Assembly: GCF_019104725.1 (NCBI RefSeq)
Contig: NZ_JAHRXF010000022.1
Span: 1 to 64,000, forward strand
Length of the DNA: 64,000 nt
Direction: 5' to 3'
Source of the DNA: Streptomyces corallincola
GTDB lineage: Bacteria; Actinomycetota; Actinomycetes; Streptomycetales; Streptomycetaceae
The position numbers and the translations under genes were made by a program. This document shows, piece by piece, positions 1 to 8,045 of this stretch (positions are counted from its first letter, which is position 1; each line of letters starts with the position of its first letter). The notes under the pieces were generated by a model. The model did no database searches and was not told where the DNA came from. It was given only the letters and a program-made list of their open reading frames with translations.

Positions 1-160
1 CCCCCCCCCCCGACCCCCCCGGGGCCCCCCCCCCCCGGCCCCCCGCCCCCGCCGGACCCCCGGAGCACGCCGCCCCCCCCCCCCCCCGGCCCCCCGCCCC
101 GCCCCCCCGCCCCGCGCCCGCCGAAACCCCGTCCCCCCCCGCCGTTCCCCCACGCTGTGA
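1..160. repeat. C-rich, T-free low-complexity tract
   Basis: The first 131 bases contain no T at all and are dominated by runs of 4 to 17 C interrupted by single G or GG. The complementary strand therefore carries many G-runs of four or more and could form G-quadruplexes. No reading frame with recognisable protein features crosses it, although any frame would read as mostly proline, glycine or alanine. It could be a real intergenic homopolymer region or partly an assembly or base-calling problem, since such tracts are error-prone. Confidence 0.7.
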
Positions 161-221
161 CGTGTGGCACCATGCTGGCCACCCCCGCCCACCGGCACCG
201 CCCACACAGGAGACACTCCTC

Positions 222-800
222 GTGCAGCACCCCGCCGTCCCGGAACTGGCCCACACGCACACCCGGCCCATCCACTGGGTCGCCACGGCCACCGCCGTCG
301 CCGGCGTGATCGCCCTCTCCTCCCTCGTCCACCCCGGGCCCGCCGCCGCCGAACCCGCACCCGACGCCAAGGCACCCACCGCCCCCGCGCACCGCCCGGC
401 CCCCGGCACCGACGGCGTCCACTTCCCCCTCCCATGCGGACCCGTCAAAGCCGTCGTCGTCAGCACCGCCTCCGGCGACCTCGACGGCGACGGCAACCCC
501 GAGACCGTCGCCGTCGTCCACTGCGACGCCCCGATGGGCACCCCGCCCGACGCTCTCTACGTCCTCACCCGAGGCACCCGCGCCACCACCCCGCGCGTCG
601 TCGCCACCCTCGTGGACCCCGAGGACCGCATCACCGTCACCCGGCTCACCGTCCACGACCGCGCCGTCGGCGCCACCCTCCTCGGGTACTCCTCCACCGA
701 CGTACCCCGCTGCTGCCCCGACACGAAGACCCCGACCACCTGGCGCTGGAACGGCACCGCGTTCCGGCGCACCACCGGGGCCGGGGTCCACACCGTCTGA
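222..800 (+). CDS. Small exported protein with Asp-rich FG-GAP/VCBS-like motif
   Basis: A 192-residue protein of unknown function. GTG at 222 is chosen because AGGAGA lies 8 bases upstream; the ATG at 162 has no ribosome site. Residues about 15-40 form a hydrophobic segment ending in an Ala-rich stretch (GPAAAEPAP), which looks like a signal peptide. The mature part contains SGDLDGDGNPETVAVV, an Asp/Gly calcium-loop pattern like that in FG-GAP/VCBS proteins, and four Cys including a CC pair that could form disulfides outside the cell. It converges on the ferredoxin gene with a terminator hairpin between. No specific function can be assigned. Confidence 0.7.
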   Translation: MQHPAVPELAHTHTRPIHWVATATAVAGVIALSSLVHPGPAAAEPAPDAKAPTAPAHRPAPGTDGVHFPLPCGPVKAVVVSTASGDLDGDGNPETVAVVHCDAPMGTPPDALYVLTRGTRATTPRVVATLVDPEDRITVTRLTVHDRAVGATLLGYSSTDVPRCCPDTKTPTTWRWNGTAFRRTTGAGVHTV

Positions 801-845
801 CCACCCCGCCCCGACGGCCGGACCGGCCGGGACGGCGCGGGGTGG
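801..845. terminator. Bidirectional terminator between convergent genes
   Basis: A 9-base inverted repeat (CCACCCCGC at 801-809, GCGGGGTGG at 837-845) encloses a second CGG/CCG-rich hairpin. It begins directly after the upstream stop codon and ends just before the ferredoxin stop, so it can serve both converging transcripts. Confidence 0.6.
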
Positions 846-849
846 GATC

Positions 850-1146
850 TCAGTCCGCGCCGGGCCCGTACACCTCGACGCCGTCCGCGACCCGGCGCAC
901 ATGGATGCACTCGCCCGGACACTCCTTCACCGAGTCCACCACGTCCGTCAGCAACGGCAACGGAACCCGCGTCGTGGCACCCGCCTCCGTCAGCAGCTCG
1001 TCCCCGGCACCCTTCACATACGCCAGCCCGTCGATGTCCAGTTCGAACACCTCCGGCGCGTACTGGGCACAGATCCCGTCACCGGTGCACAGATCCTGAT
1101 CGATCCAGACCTCCAGCGCCGCACCCTCCGGGGCCTCCTGCTGCAC
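850..1146 (-). CDS. Ferredoxin, probably [3Fe-4S] type
   Basis: A small acidic electron-transfer protein of about 98 residues. The cluster motif is CTGDGIC followed near the C-terminus by ECPGEC. The position that holds the middle cysteine in 4Fe-4S ferredoxins is not Cys, the pattern seen in 3Fe-4S ferredoxins that serve cytochromes P450. Start: GGAGGG (1153-1158 on this strand) directly abuts an in-frame ATG at 1152, leaving no spacer, but sits 6 bases before GTG at 1146, so GTG is preferred; the ATG would add two residues. It is transcribed away from arc. Its redox partner is not evident; a P450 lies at 29.5 kb, but a link is only a guess. Confidence 0.88.
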   Translation of the reverse strand: MQQEAPEGAALEVWIDQDLCTGDGICAQYAPEVFELDIDGLAYVKGAGDELLTEAGATTRVPLPLLTDVVDSVKECPGECIHVRRVADGVEVYGPGAD

Positions 1147-1152
1147 GGTCAT

Positions 1153-1643
1153 CCCTCCGCCGTCGAATACACGGCCGACACCCCGGCACACCCTCCGGCG
1201 CCGGGCCCCACCGACCGCTGTGGAACACCCCCGACCCTACCTCCGCACCGGGTTTCCGCCCCGCGCACGCCGGGTACGAGCGCCCGGCCGGGGAACGAAC
1301 CCCCGGCACGCGGAGCACCGGACCGAACCGCCCCGGCGGAGACCCCGCCACGCCCGGCCGTCGCTCTGCGTGATGATCGTACGAGCGAGTTCCAGGCCGC
1401 CCGCACACCGGGCGACCGGCCCGGAACGGACAACTCCGGCCAGTCCTGAGCGGTTTCGACCGACCCCGCCGAGGAACACGTCGCTTCCGCATCACGTTGA
1501 GTGGGTATTCCCTCCGTGGGAGAGGGAGCGCACCGGGTGACCGACGACACACCTTGACAGTCTTTGTGATCTAGGGGTTTCAATCGACACCCACCCAGGT
1601 AGGGTCTGGAAGCGTCCAGCTCCCCTTGGAGGAGGTGAGGACC
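1153..1643. other. Intergenic region between ferredoxin and arc
   Basis: Divergent promoter region of about 490 bases with no convincing gene; frames here are short and lack coding character. TTGACA at 1554-1559 is a good -35 hexamer, but no clear -10 box sits 16-19 bases downstream; TAGGGT at 1600-1605 is a plausible Streptomyces -10 for arc with a poor -35. The strong ribosome site GGAGGAGGTGAGG at 1628-1640 precedes the arc GTG. Confidence 0.5.
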
Positions 1644-3410
1644 GTGGCAGCCCACGACGACGACACGAACCGCGGCATCCGCCCGGGACGAGGGTCCGAC
1701 GACCCCGCCGGGCAGATCGCCTATCTTGAGCAGGAAATCGCCGTCCTGCGGCGCAAGCTCGCCGACTCTCCGCGACACACGAGAATTCTCGAAGAGCGGA
1801 TCGTCGAGCTGCAGACCAACCTGGCCGGCGTGTCCGCCCAGAACGAACGCCTGGCCGGCACACTCCGTGAGGCCCGCGACCAGATCGTGGCCCTCAAGGA
1901 GGAAGTGGACAGACTCGCCCAGCCGCCCGCCGGCTTCGGAGTCTTCCTCCAGGCCAACGAGGACGGCACCGCCGACATCTTCACCGGAGGCCGCAAACTC
2001 CGCGTGAACGTCAGCCCCGGCGTCGAGACCGAAGACCTCCGGCGCGGCCAGGAGGTCATGCTCAACGAAGCGCTCAACGTCGTTGAAGCCATGACCTACG
2101 AGAGCGTCGGCGACATCGTCACCCTCAAGGAGATCCTCGAGGACGGCGAACGCGCCCTGGTCATCGGCCACACCGACGAAGAACGCGTGGTCCGGCTCGC
2201 CGAACCACTCCTCGACGTCACCATCCGCGCCGGAGACGCCCTCCTCCTCGAACCCCGCTCCGGCTACGTCTACGAAGTCGTGCCCAAGAGCGAGGTCGAG
2301 GAACTCGTCCTCGAAGAAGTCCCCGACATCGGCTACGAACAGATCGGCGGCCTCGGCGGCCAGATCGAAGCCATCCGCGACGCGGTCGAACTGCCCTACC
2401 TCCACCCCGACCTCTTCAAGGAGCACGAGCTGCGCCCCCCCAAGGGCGTCCTGCTCTACGGCCCCCCCGGATGCGGAAAGACGCTCATCGCCAAGGCCGT
2501 CGCCAACTCGCTGGCCAAAAAGGTCGCCGAGGTCACCGGCCAGGCCGCCGGCAAGAGCTTCTTCCTCAACATCAAGGGCCCCGAACTCCTCAACAAGTAC
2601 GTCGGCGAGACCGAACGGCAGATCCGCCTCGTCTTCCAGCGCGCCCGCGAGAAGGCCAGCGAGGGCACCCCCGTCATCGTCTTCTTCGACGAGATGGAAT
2701 CCCTCTTCCGCACCCGCGGCTCCGGCGTCAGCTCCGACGTCGAGAACACCATCGTCCCCCAGCTCCTCGCCGAGATCGACGGCGTCGAAGGCCTGCAGAA
2801 CGTGGTCGTCATCGGCGCCTCCAACCGCGAGGACATGATCGACCCCGCCATCCTGCGCCCCGGCCGACTCGACGTGAAGATCAAGATCGAGCGCCCGGAC
2901 GCCGAAGCGGCCAAGGACATCTTCGGCAAGTACCTCACCGAACGCCTCCCGCTCCACTCCGACGACCTCGGCGAACACTCCGGCGACCGCACGACCACCG
3001 TCCAGAGCATGATCCAGACGGCCGTCGAGCACATGTACGCCGAATCCGAGGAGAACCGCTTCCTGGAAGTCACCTACGCCAACGGCGACAAGGAAGTCCT
3101 CTACTTCAAGGACTTCAATTCCGGCGCCATGATCGAGAACATCGTGGGCCGCGCCAAGAAGATGGCCATCAAGGACTTCCTCGACAAGAGCCAGAAGGGC
3201 CTCCGCGTCTCCCACCTCCTCCAGGCGTGCGTGGACGAGTTCAAGGAGAACGAGGACCTGCCCAACACCACCAACCCGGACGACTGGGCCCGCATCTCCG
3301 GAAAGAAGGGCGAGCGGATCGTCTACATCCGCACCCTCATCACCGGCAAGCAGGGCGCCGACACCGGACGCTCCATCGACACGGTGGCCAACACCGGTCA
3401 GTACCTGTAG
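1644..3410 (+). CDS. arc: Proteasome-activating AAA+ ATPase (ARC/Mpa)
   Basis: Hexameric ATPase that recognises pupylated proteins, unfolds them and feeds them to the 20S proteasome. It is 588 residues, the family length. An N-terminal coiled coil (about residues 15-85), which binds Pup in Mpa, is followed by OB-fold domains (about 90-225). The AAA+ domain has Walker A GPPGCGKT (Lys at about 279) and Walker B VIVFFDEME. The C-terminus GQYL fits the hydrophobic-Tyr-X pattern used to dock into the core particle. GTG at 1644 is chosen because the purine-rich ribosome site ends 3 bases before it; an in-frame TTG at 1626 lies inside the leader. It heads the locus and is followed by a hairpin, so it is probably its own transcription unit. 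Confidence 0.97.
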   Translation: MAAHDDDTNRGIRPGRGSDDPAGQIAYLEQEIAVLRRKLADSPRHTRILEERIVELQTNLAGVSAQNERLAGTLREARDQIVALKEEVDRLAQPPAGFGVFLQANEDGTADIFTGGRKLRVNVSPGVETEDLRRGQEVMLNEALNVVEAMTYESVGDIVTLKEILEDGERALVIGHTDEERVVRLAEPLLDVTIRAGDALLLEPRSGYVYEVVPKSEVEELVLEEVPDIGYEQIGGLGGQIEAIRDAVELPYLHPDLFKEHELRPPKGVLLYGPPGCGKTLIAKAVANSLAKKVAEVTGQAAGKSFFLNIKGPELLNKYVGETERQIRLVFQRAREKASEGTPVIVFFDEMESLFRTRGSGVSSDVENTIVPQLLAEIDGVEGLQNVVVIGASNREDMIDPAILRPGRLDVKIKIERPDAEAAKDIFGKYLTERLPLHSDDLGEHSGDRTTTVQSMIQTAVEHMYAESEENRFLEVTYANGDKEVLYFKDFNSGAMIENIVGRAKKMAIKDFLDKSQKGLRVSHLLQACVDEFKENEDLPNTTNPDDWARISGKKGERIVYIRTLITGKQGADTGRSIDTVANTGQYL

Positions 3411-3421
3411 GAAAAGCGGGG

Positions 3422-3456
3422 CGGCTGCGGGTGCCCACACCGGGCACCCGCAGCCG
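3422..3456 (+). terminator. Terminator after arc
   Basis: A perfect 15-base stem (3422-3436 with 3442-3456) and a 5-base loop, starting 12 bases after the arc stop. No U-tract follows directly, which is common for Streptomyces hairpin terminators. Confidence 0.75.
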
Positions 3457-3514
3457 ACTGCTTTCCGGGCAGGCAATTGACGCAAATGATCTCCCCACCA
3501 GCGCAAAGGCGTTC

Positions 3515-3520
3515 TAGGCT
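3515..3520 (+). promoter_or_regulatory. Possible -10 box for dop-pup-prcBA
   Basis: TAGGCT fits the Streptomyces housekeeping -10 pattern TANNNT and lies 114 bases before the dop start, downstream of the arc terminator. There is no convincing -35 hexamer. A direct repeat CGCAAA at 3481-3486 and 3502-3507, spaced 21 bases (two helical turns), lies just upstream and could be an activator site. Confidence 0.35.
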
Positions 3521-3634
3521 CTCTTCTACCGCCGAGTCGCGCAGTGCGGGGACGGGCACCGCACACGCACCGGAGTGCCAGCGGTACGCGAGCGGCCCCC
3601 ACGACCGAGGGAGCCGCCGGGCAAGGAGGGCCGC

Positions 3635-5146
3635 ATGACCGTACGGCGAGTAATGGGCATCGAGACGGAGTACGGCATCTCCGTCCCCGGCCACCCCAAT
3701 GCCAATGCCATGCTCACCTCGTCCCAGATCGTCAACGCCTACGCCGCGGCGATGCACCGGGCCCGCCGGGCCCGCTGGGACTTCGAGGAGGAGAACCCGC
3801 TGCGCGACGCGCGAGGCTTCGACCTCGCCCGCGAGACCGCCGACTCCAGCCAGCTCACCGACGAGGACATCGGCCTCGCCAACGTCATCCTCACCAACGG
3901 CGCCCGGCTCTACGTGGACCACGCCCACCCCGAGTACAGCGCCCCCGAGGTCACCAACCCCCGCGACGCCGTCCTCTGGGACAAGGCCGGTGAACGCATC
4001 ATGGCCGAGGCCGCCGAACGGGCCGCGCAGCTCCCCGGCGCCCAGCCCATCCACCTCTACAAGAACAACACCGACAACAAGGGTGCCTCCTACGGCACGC
4101 ACGAGAACTACCTGATGAAGCGGGAGACCGCCTTCTCCGACATCGTGCGCCATCTGACGCCCTTCTTCGTCTCCCGCCAGGTGTTCGCCGGTGCCGGACG
4201 CGTCGGCATCGGCCAGGACGGCCACGAACACGGCTTCCAGCTCAGCCAGCGCGCCGACTACTTCGAGGTCGAGGTCGGCCTGGAGACCACGCTCAAGCGG
4301 CCCATCATCAACACCCGCGACGAACCGCACGCCGACGCCGAGAAGTACCGGCGGCTGCACGTCATCATCGGCGACGCCAACCTCTCCGAGATCTCGACCT
4401 ACCTCAAGCTCGGCACCACCGCCCTCGTGCTCTCCATGATCGAGGACGGTTTCATCGCGGTGGACCTCGCCGTGGACCAGCCCGTGCGCACCCTGCACCA
4501 GGTCTCCCACGACCCCTCGCTCCAGCACCTCGTCACGCTGCGCAGCGGACGCACGCTGACCGCCGTACAGCTCCAGATGGAGTACTACGAGCTGGCGCGG
4601 AAGTACGTGGAGGAGCGGTACGGCGCGGACGCGGACGACCAGACCAGGGACGTGCTGACCCGCTGGGAGGACACCCTCACCCGGCTGGAGAACGACCCGA
4701 TGAGCCTCGCCGGAGAGCTGGACTGGGTCGCCAAGCGCGAGGTCATGGAGGGCTACCGGCGCCGGGACGGCGTGGACTGGGACGCGGCGCGGCTGCATCT
4801 TGTCGATCTGCAGTACGCGGACGTCCGGGCCGACAAGGGGCTCTACAACCGGCTGGTGGCCCGTGGGCGGATGAAGCGGCTGCTGGACGAGTCGGAGGTC
4901 GAGCGGGCCCGTACAAAGCCGCCCGAGGACACCCGCGCCTACTTCCGGGGGCGGTGTCTGGAGCAGTACGCGGACGACGTGGCGGCGGCTTCCTGGGACT
5001 CGGTCATCTTCGACCTGCCGGGCCGGGACTCCCTCCAGCGGGTCCCAACCCTCGAACCGCTTCGCGGAACGCGTAATCACGTCAAGGAGCTGCTGGACCG
5101 CTGTCGCAGCGCGGAAGAGCTGGTCAGAGTGCTGTCCGGCAACTGA
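3635..5146 (+). CDS. dop: Pup deamidase/depupylase Dop
   Basis: Glutamine-synthetase-fold enzyme that cleaves the isopeptide bond between Pup and target lysines and, where Pup ends in Gln, deamidates it. It is 503 residues, matching the family. The nucleotide-binding start MGIETEYGIS and the loop RLYVDHAHPEYS are present; Asp95 in that loop corresponds to the catalytic Asp of mycobacterial Dop. The insertion before it (about residues 41-82) is the Dop loop that distinguishes Dop from PafA. ATG at 3635 follows AAGGAGGG with a 4-base gap. Because the downstream pup gene already encodes a C-terminal Glu, the deamidase activity appears dispensable here, leaving depupylation as the likely role. 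Confidence 0.96.
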   Translation: MTVRRVMGIETEYGISVPGHPNANAMLTSSQIVNAYAAAMHRARRARWDFEEENPLRDARGFDLARETADSSQLTDEDIGLANVILTNGARLYVDHAHPEYSAPEVTNPRDAVLWDKAGERIMAEAAERAAQLPGAQPIHLYKNNTDNKGASYGTHENYLMKRETAFSDIVRHLTPFFVSRQVFAGAGRVGIGQDGHEHGFQLSQRADYFEVEVGLETTLKRPIINTRDEPHADAEKYRRLHVIIGDANLSEISTYLKLGTTALVLSMIEDGFIAVDLAVDQPVRTLHQVSHDPSLQHLVTLRSGRTLTAVQLQMEYYELARKYVEERYGADADDQTRDVLTRWEDTLTRLENDPMSLAGELDWVAKREVMEGYRRRDGVDWDAARLHLVDLQYADVRADKGLYNRLVARGRMKRLLDESEVERARTKPPEDTRAYFRGRCLEQYADDVAAASWDSVIFDLPGRDSLQRVPTLEPLRGTRNHVKELLDRCRSAEELVRVLSGN

Positions 5147-5179
5147 CGGCGGGCCGTTCGCACACGGACCGGCCGGGCC

Positions 5180-5201
5180 CGGCGGGGTGGAAATCCCGCC
5201 G
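5180..5201 (+). terminator. Weak hairpin between dop and pup
   Basis: CGGCGGG (5180-5186) pairs with CCCGCCG (5195-5201) across an 8-base loop, 34 bases after the dop stop. It is a modest stem without a U-tract and may only attenuate read-through into pup. Confidence 0.35.
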
Positions 5202-5268
5202 TCCGGGAATCATCGAGATGGCTCCCGCACGTTGTCGCAACCGCGGGGCCGATGTCGGACCTGGCTTG

Positions 5269-5274
5269 TAGGGT
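5269..5274 (+). promoter_or_regulatory. Possible -10 box for pup
   Basis: TAGGGT lies 70 bases before the pup ATG and downstream of a hairpin, in a 198-base gap that is wider than the other gaps in the operon. A good -35 is not visible. It would allow pup and the proteasome genes to be made independently of dop. Confidence 0.35.
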
Positions 5275-5344
5275 CTGATCATCACCGATCGGCAGGAATG
5301 CCGACCCGTTGACCATGTCGGGCGAACTGAGCGGGGTGAGGGTT

Positions 5345-5563
5345 ATGGCGACCAAGGACACCGGTGGCGGCCAGCAGAAGGCCACACGCTCCACCGAGGA
5401 GGTCGAGGAGCAGGCGCAGGACGCGCAGGCCCAGGACGACCTCAAGGAGCGGCAGGAGAAGCTGAGCGACGACGTGGACTCCGTCCTGGACGAGATCGAC
5501 GACGTGCTTGAGGAGAACGCAGAGGATTTCGTGCGCAGCTTCGTGCAAAAGGGCGGAGAGTAA
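5345..5563 (+). CDS. pup: Prokaryotic ubiquitin-like protein Pup, ending Gly-Gly-Glu
   Basis: Small protein modifier that PafA attaches through its C-terminal glutamate to lysines of target proteins. It is 72 residues, acidic, rich in Glu/Asp/Gln and disordered in character; the central part (about residues 25-60) is the coiled-coil helix that binds Arc/Mpa. The last codons are GGC GGA GAG TAA, so the gene directly encodes the ligation-competent GGE form rather than GGQ as in mycobacteria. ATG at 5345 follows a G-rich ribosome site (GGGTGAGGG); an in-frame ATG at 5315 would add an untypical N-terminus. Neighbours dop, prcB and prcA confirm the identity. Confidence 0.96.
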   Translation: MATKDTGGGQQKATRSTEEVEEQAQDAQAQDDLKERQEKLSDDVDSVLDEIDDVLEENAEDFVRSFVQKGGE

Positions 5564-5587
5564 AGGCCTTGCGGCCTTGCGGCCTTT
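5562..5587 (+). terminator. Hairpin at the pup stop codon
   Basis: AAAGGCC (5562-5568, overlapping the TAA) pairs with GGCCTTT (5581-5587). The loop holds a tandem repeat of GCGGCCTT. It could attenuate transcription between pup and the endonuclease/prcBA genes, changing the ratio of Pup to proteasome; it lacks a U-tract beyond TTT. Confidence 0.4.
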
Positions 5588-5615
5588 GAATCGAAGAATG
5601 GTGGGGGCTTGAGGG

Positions 5616-6218
5616 GTGAGTGAGCCGGCGGCGAAGGAATGCGGGAAATGCGGGCGGGAACTGCCCCCGCAGGCTTTCGCGCGGGACCGGAATCGCCTCG
5701 ACGGCCTCCAGCCGTACTGTCGGGGGTGCGTGGCGCGATACGGCGCCGCGCACTACCGGCGCCGCCGTGAGGCGATGGGAAAGCCCGTTCGGGACAAGCC
5801 GGATGTGCCCGTCGGACACAAGTGGTGCCGCACCTGTGGCGAGATCAAGCCGCACGGCGATTGGCACCGCAACGCGACCGCCTCCGACGGTCTGGCCACC
5901 CGCTGCAAAGCCTGCAAGGCCGTGCAGGGGAGGCAAGGGCATCTCCAGCGGAAGTACGGGCTCACCGAGGCCGAGCGGAATGATCTGGTCGCTTCTCAAA
6001 TGGGGCTCTGTTGCATATGTCTTGCCGCTCCCGCCGCGCAGGTGGATCACTGCCATGAGACGGGTAGGGTCCGTGGCGTACTGTGCTTCAGCTGCAACGC
6101 TGCGCTGGGGCAGTTCAAGGACCAGCCCGAGGTCATCAGGCGGGCTGCCGCTTACGTGGAGGGAATCGCGTGGAAGCCAACACTCGTAGCACCGGGCGTC
6201 TACCGGCTGCCTTCCTGA
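5616..6218 (+). CDS. Endonuclease VII-type HNH nuclease inside the proteasome operon
   Basis: A 200-residue protein of the phage recombination endonuclease VII family. The C-terminal part holds CCIC, then DHCHETGRVRGVLCFSCN, the typical metal-binding and His/Asn nuclease motif. The N-terminal part has two repeats of a CxxC...CxxC zinc unit (CGKCGRELPPQAF with CRGC, and CRTCGEIKPHGDW with CKAC). Codons such as ATA, CAA, TGT and CTT are more frequent than in neighbours, suggesting later acquisition. GTG at 5616 is the likely start. Its last 49 bases overlap the start of prcB in another frame, so the two are probably translationally coupled. Whether it cuts DNA in this cell is unknown. Confidence 0.85.
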   Translation: MSEPAAKECGKCGRELPPQAFARDRNRLDGLQPYCRGCVARYGAAHYRRRREAMGKPVRDKPDVPVGHKWCRTCGEIKPHGDWHRNATASDGLATRCKACKAVQGRQGHLQRKYGLTEAERNDLVASQMGLCCICLAAPAAQVDHCHETGRVRGVLCFSCNAALGQFKDQPEVIRRAAAYVEGIAWKPTLVAPGVYRLPS

Positions 6219-7015
6219 CGCCGGGGTCCTCCTCCTTCATGGACTTCCTCTCCGAGCACCAGCCCGAGCTGCTTCCCGGCAAGCGTCAGCTCCCGGCGGT
6301 GCAGGGTGTGCTGGAGGCCCCGCACGGCACGACGATCGTGGCCGTGACCTTCCCCGGCGGTGTGGTCCTGGCCGGTGACCGGCGGGCCACGATGGGGAAC
6401 GTCATCGCGCAGCGGGACATCGAGAAGGTGTTCCCGGCGGACGAGTACTCGGCGGTCGGCATCGCCGGGACGGCCGGTCTCGCGGTGGAGATGGTGAAGC
6501 TGTTCCAGCTAGAGCTGGAGCACTTCGAGAAGGTGGAGGGGGCCCAGCTCTCTCTGGAGGGCAAGGCGAACCGGCTCTCCACGATGATCCGTTCCAACCT
6601 CGGCATGGCGATGCAGGGTCTGGCGGTGGTCCCGCTGTTCGCGGGGTACGACCTGGACCGGGAGCGTGGCCGGATCTTCTCGTACGACGTCACCGGTGGG
6701 CGTTCCGAGGAGCAGAACTACGCGGCGACGGGCTCGGGTTCGATCTTCGCGCGCGGGGCGATGAAGAAGCTGTTCCGTGACGATCTGAGCGAGGAGCAGG
6801 CCACCACGCTGGTGGTGCAGGCGCTGTACGACGCGGCCGACGACGACTCGGCGACCGGTGGTCCCGATGTCGCGCGCCGGATCTACCCGATCATCACCGT
6901 GATCACCGAGGACGGCTTCCGCAGGCTGACCGAGGAGGAGGCGTCGGTGCTGTCCCGTTCGGTGCTCCAGGCGCGTCTGGAGCAGCCGGACGGTCCCCGG
7001 GCCGCGCTGCTCTGA
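6170..7015 (+). CDS. prcB: 20S proteasome beta subunit
   Basis: Catalytic subunit of the proteasome core. It is 281 residues. GTG at 6170 is chosen because GGAGGG lies 6 bases upstream, within the preceding endonuclease gene. The propeptide of 53 residues ends at ...EAPHG, after which TTIVAVTF begins the mature chain; Thr54 becomes the N-terminal nucleophile after self-cleavage. The lysine in GDRRATMGN/DIEKVFP and the GTAGL and SGS motifs match active proteasome beta subunits. It assembles with PrcA as alpha7-beta7-beta7-alpha7. prcA follows after 60 bases. Confidence 0.97.
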   Translation: MEANTRSTGRLPAAFLTPGSSSFMDFLSEHQPELLPGKRQLPAVQGVLEAPHGTTIVAVTFPGGVVLAGDRRATMGNVIAQRDIEKVFPADEYSAVGIAGTAGLAVEMVKLFQLELEHFEKVEGAQLSLEGKANRLSTMIRSNLGMAMQGLAVVPLFAGYDLDRERGRIFSYDVTGGRSEEQNYAATGSGSIFARGAMKKLFRDDLSEEQATTLVVQALYDAADDDSATGGPDVARRIYPIITVITEDGFRRLTEEEASVLSRSVLQARLEQPDGPRAALL

Positions 7016-7075
7016 GCGTGCGCCCGTTCTTGGCTAGGTGATCCAGTGACCATGACAGAAAGGGACGGATAACCG

Positions 7076-7816
7076 GTGTCAACGCCGTTCTATGTCTCCC
7101 CCCAGCAGGCGATGGCCGACCGGGCGGAGTACGCCCGGAAGGGCATCGCGCGCGGTCGCAGCCTGGTGGTGCTGCAGTATGCCGACGGCATTGTGTTCGT
7201 CGGTGAGAACCCGTCCCGTGCGCTGCACAAGTTCAGTGAGATCTACGACCGGATCGGGTTCGCCGCGGCCGGTAAGTACAACGAGTACGAGAATCTGCGG
7301 ATCGGTGGTGTCCGGTACGCCGATCTGCGGGGCTACACCTACGACCGGGACGACGTGACGGCGCGCGGTCTGGCGAACGTGTACGCGCAGACGCTGGGCA
7401 CGATCTTCTCGTCGGCGGCGGAGAAGCCGTACGAGGTGGAGCTGGTGGTCGCGGAGGTCGGTGACACGCCGGAGGGCGACCAGATCTACCGGTTGCCGCA
7501 CGACGGTTCCATCGTGGACGAGCACGGCTCGGTGGCGGTGGGTGGCAACGCGGAGCAGATCAGCGGGTTCCTGGACCAGCGGCACCGGGACGGCATGTCG
7601 CTGGCGGAGGCGCTGAAGCTGGCGGTGCAGGCGTTGTCGCGGGACACCAACGGCACGGAGCGGGAGATTCCCGCCGAGCGTCTTGAGGTGGCGGTGCTGG
7701 ACCGTACGCGTCCGCAGAAGCGGAAGTTCAAGCGGATCGTCGGGCGTCAGCTCGGGCGTCTGCTGGAGGCGGACGGTGCGGCGACGGAGGCGGAGAGCTC
7801 CGACGAGGAGGAGTAG
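7076..7816 (+). CDS. prcA: 20S proteasome alpha subunit
   Basis: Non-catalytic subunit that forms the outer rings and gates the proteasome. It is 246 residues starting at GTG 7076; MSTPFYVSPQQAMADRA is the conserved N-terminal gate region and there is no propeptide or catalytic Thr. The C-terminus is an acidic tail (ESSDEEE). A long hairpin follows 25 bases after the stop and ends the dop-pup-prcBA unit. Confidence 0.97.
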   Translation: MSTPFYVSPQQAMADRAEYARKGIARGRSLVVLQYADGIVFVGENPSRALHKFSEIYDRIGFAAAGKYNEYENLRIGGVRYADLRGYTYDRDDVTARGLANVYAQTLGTIFSSAAEKPYEVELVVAEVGDTPEGDQIYRLPHDGSIVDEHGSVAVGGNAEQISGFLDQRHRDGMSLAEALKLAVQALSRDTNGTEREIPAERLEVAVLDRTRPQKRKFKRIVGRQLGRLLEADGAATEAESSDEEE

Positions 7817-7841
7817 TCCGTCAGAGCGACGTTGTTCCACT

Positions 7842-7874
7842 GCGCGCCCCGGCCGTTCTTCGGCCGGGGCGCGC
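7842..7874 (+). terminator. Terminator of the proteasome operon
   Basis: A perfect 14-base stem (7842-7855 with 7861-7874) with loop TTCTT. It separates the proteasome genes from the P-type ATPase insertion. Confidence 0.85.
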
Positions 7875-8045
7875 TGTGTTGTGCGCGGGCGGCGCAACGC
7901 GTCGGGCCGGGGTGGGCGGTTCGTGGTGGACTGGGGGAGGCGGAATGCCCCGGTGGGTGCCGCTGTGCCCCTTTGAGCTGCGGATGAGCCGGTTCGGTGG
8001 GGTACTCGGAGGGTTTCTCGGGACTGCTTCCGAAGGGGTCGTGTC

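Noticed and set aside
901..1552. Several 100-180 codon frames in the arc upstream region
   Set aside because: They overlap the ferredoxin gene or cross the promoter region and lack coding periodicity.
1554..1559. TTGACA as -35 of a full arc promoter
   Set aside because: No acceptable -10 hexamer is found 16-19 bases downstream, so I list it only as a note on the intergenic region.
1149..3602. Long minus-strand frame antisense to arc
   Set aside because: Val/Leu/Asp-rich shadow of the arc codons, without domain, promoter or ribosome site.
4060..4085. TTGTCGGTG on the minus strand inside dop as another damage promoter
   Set aside because: The TANNNT element is off by one base and it lies within a coding region pointing the wrong way.
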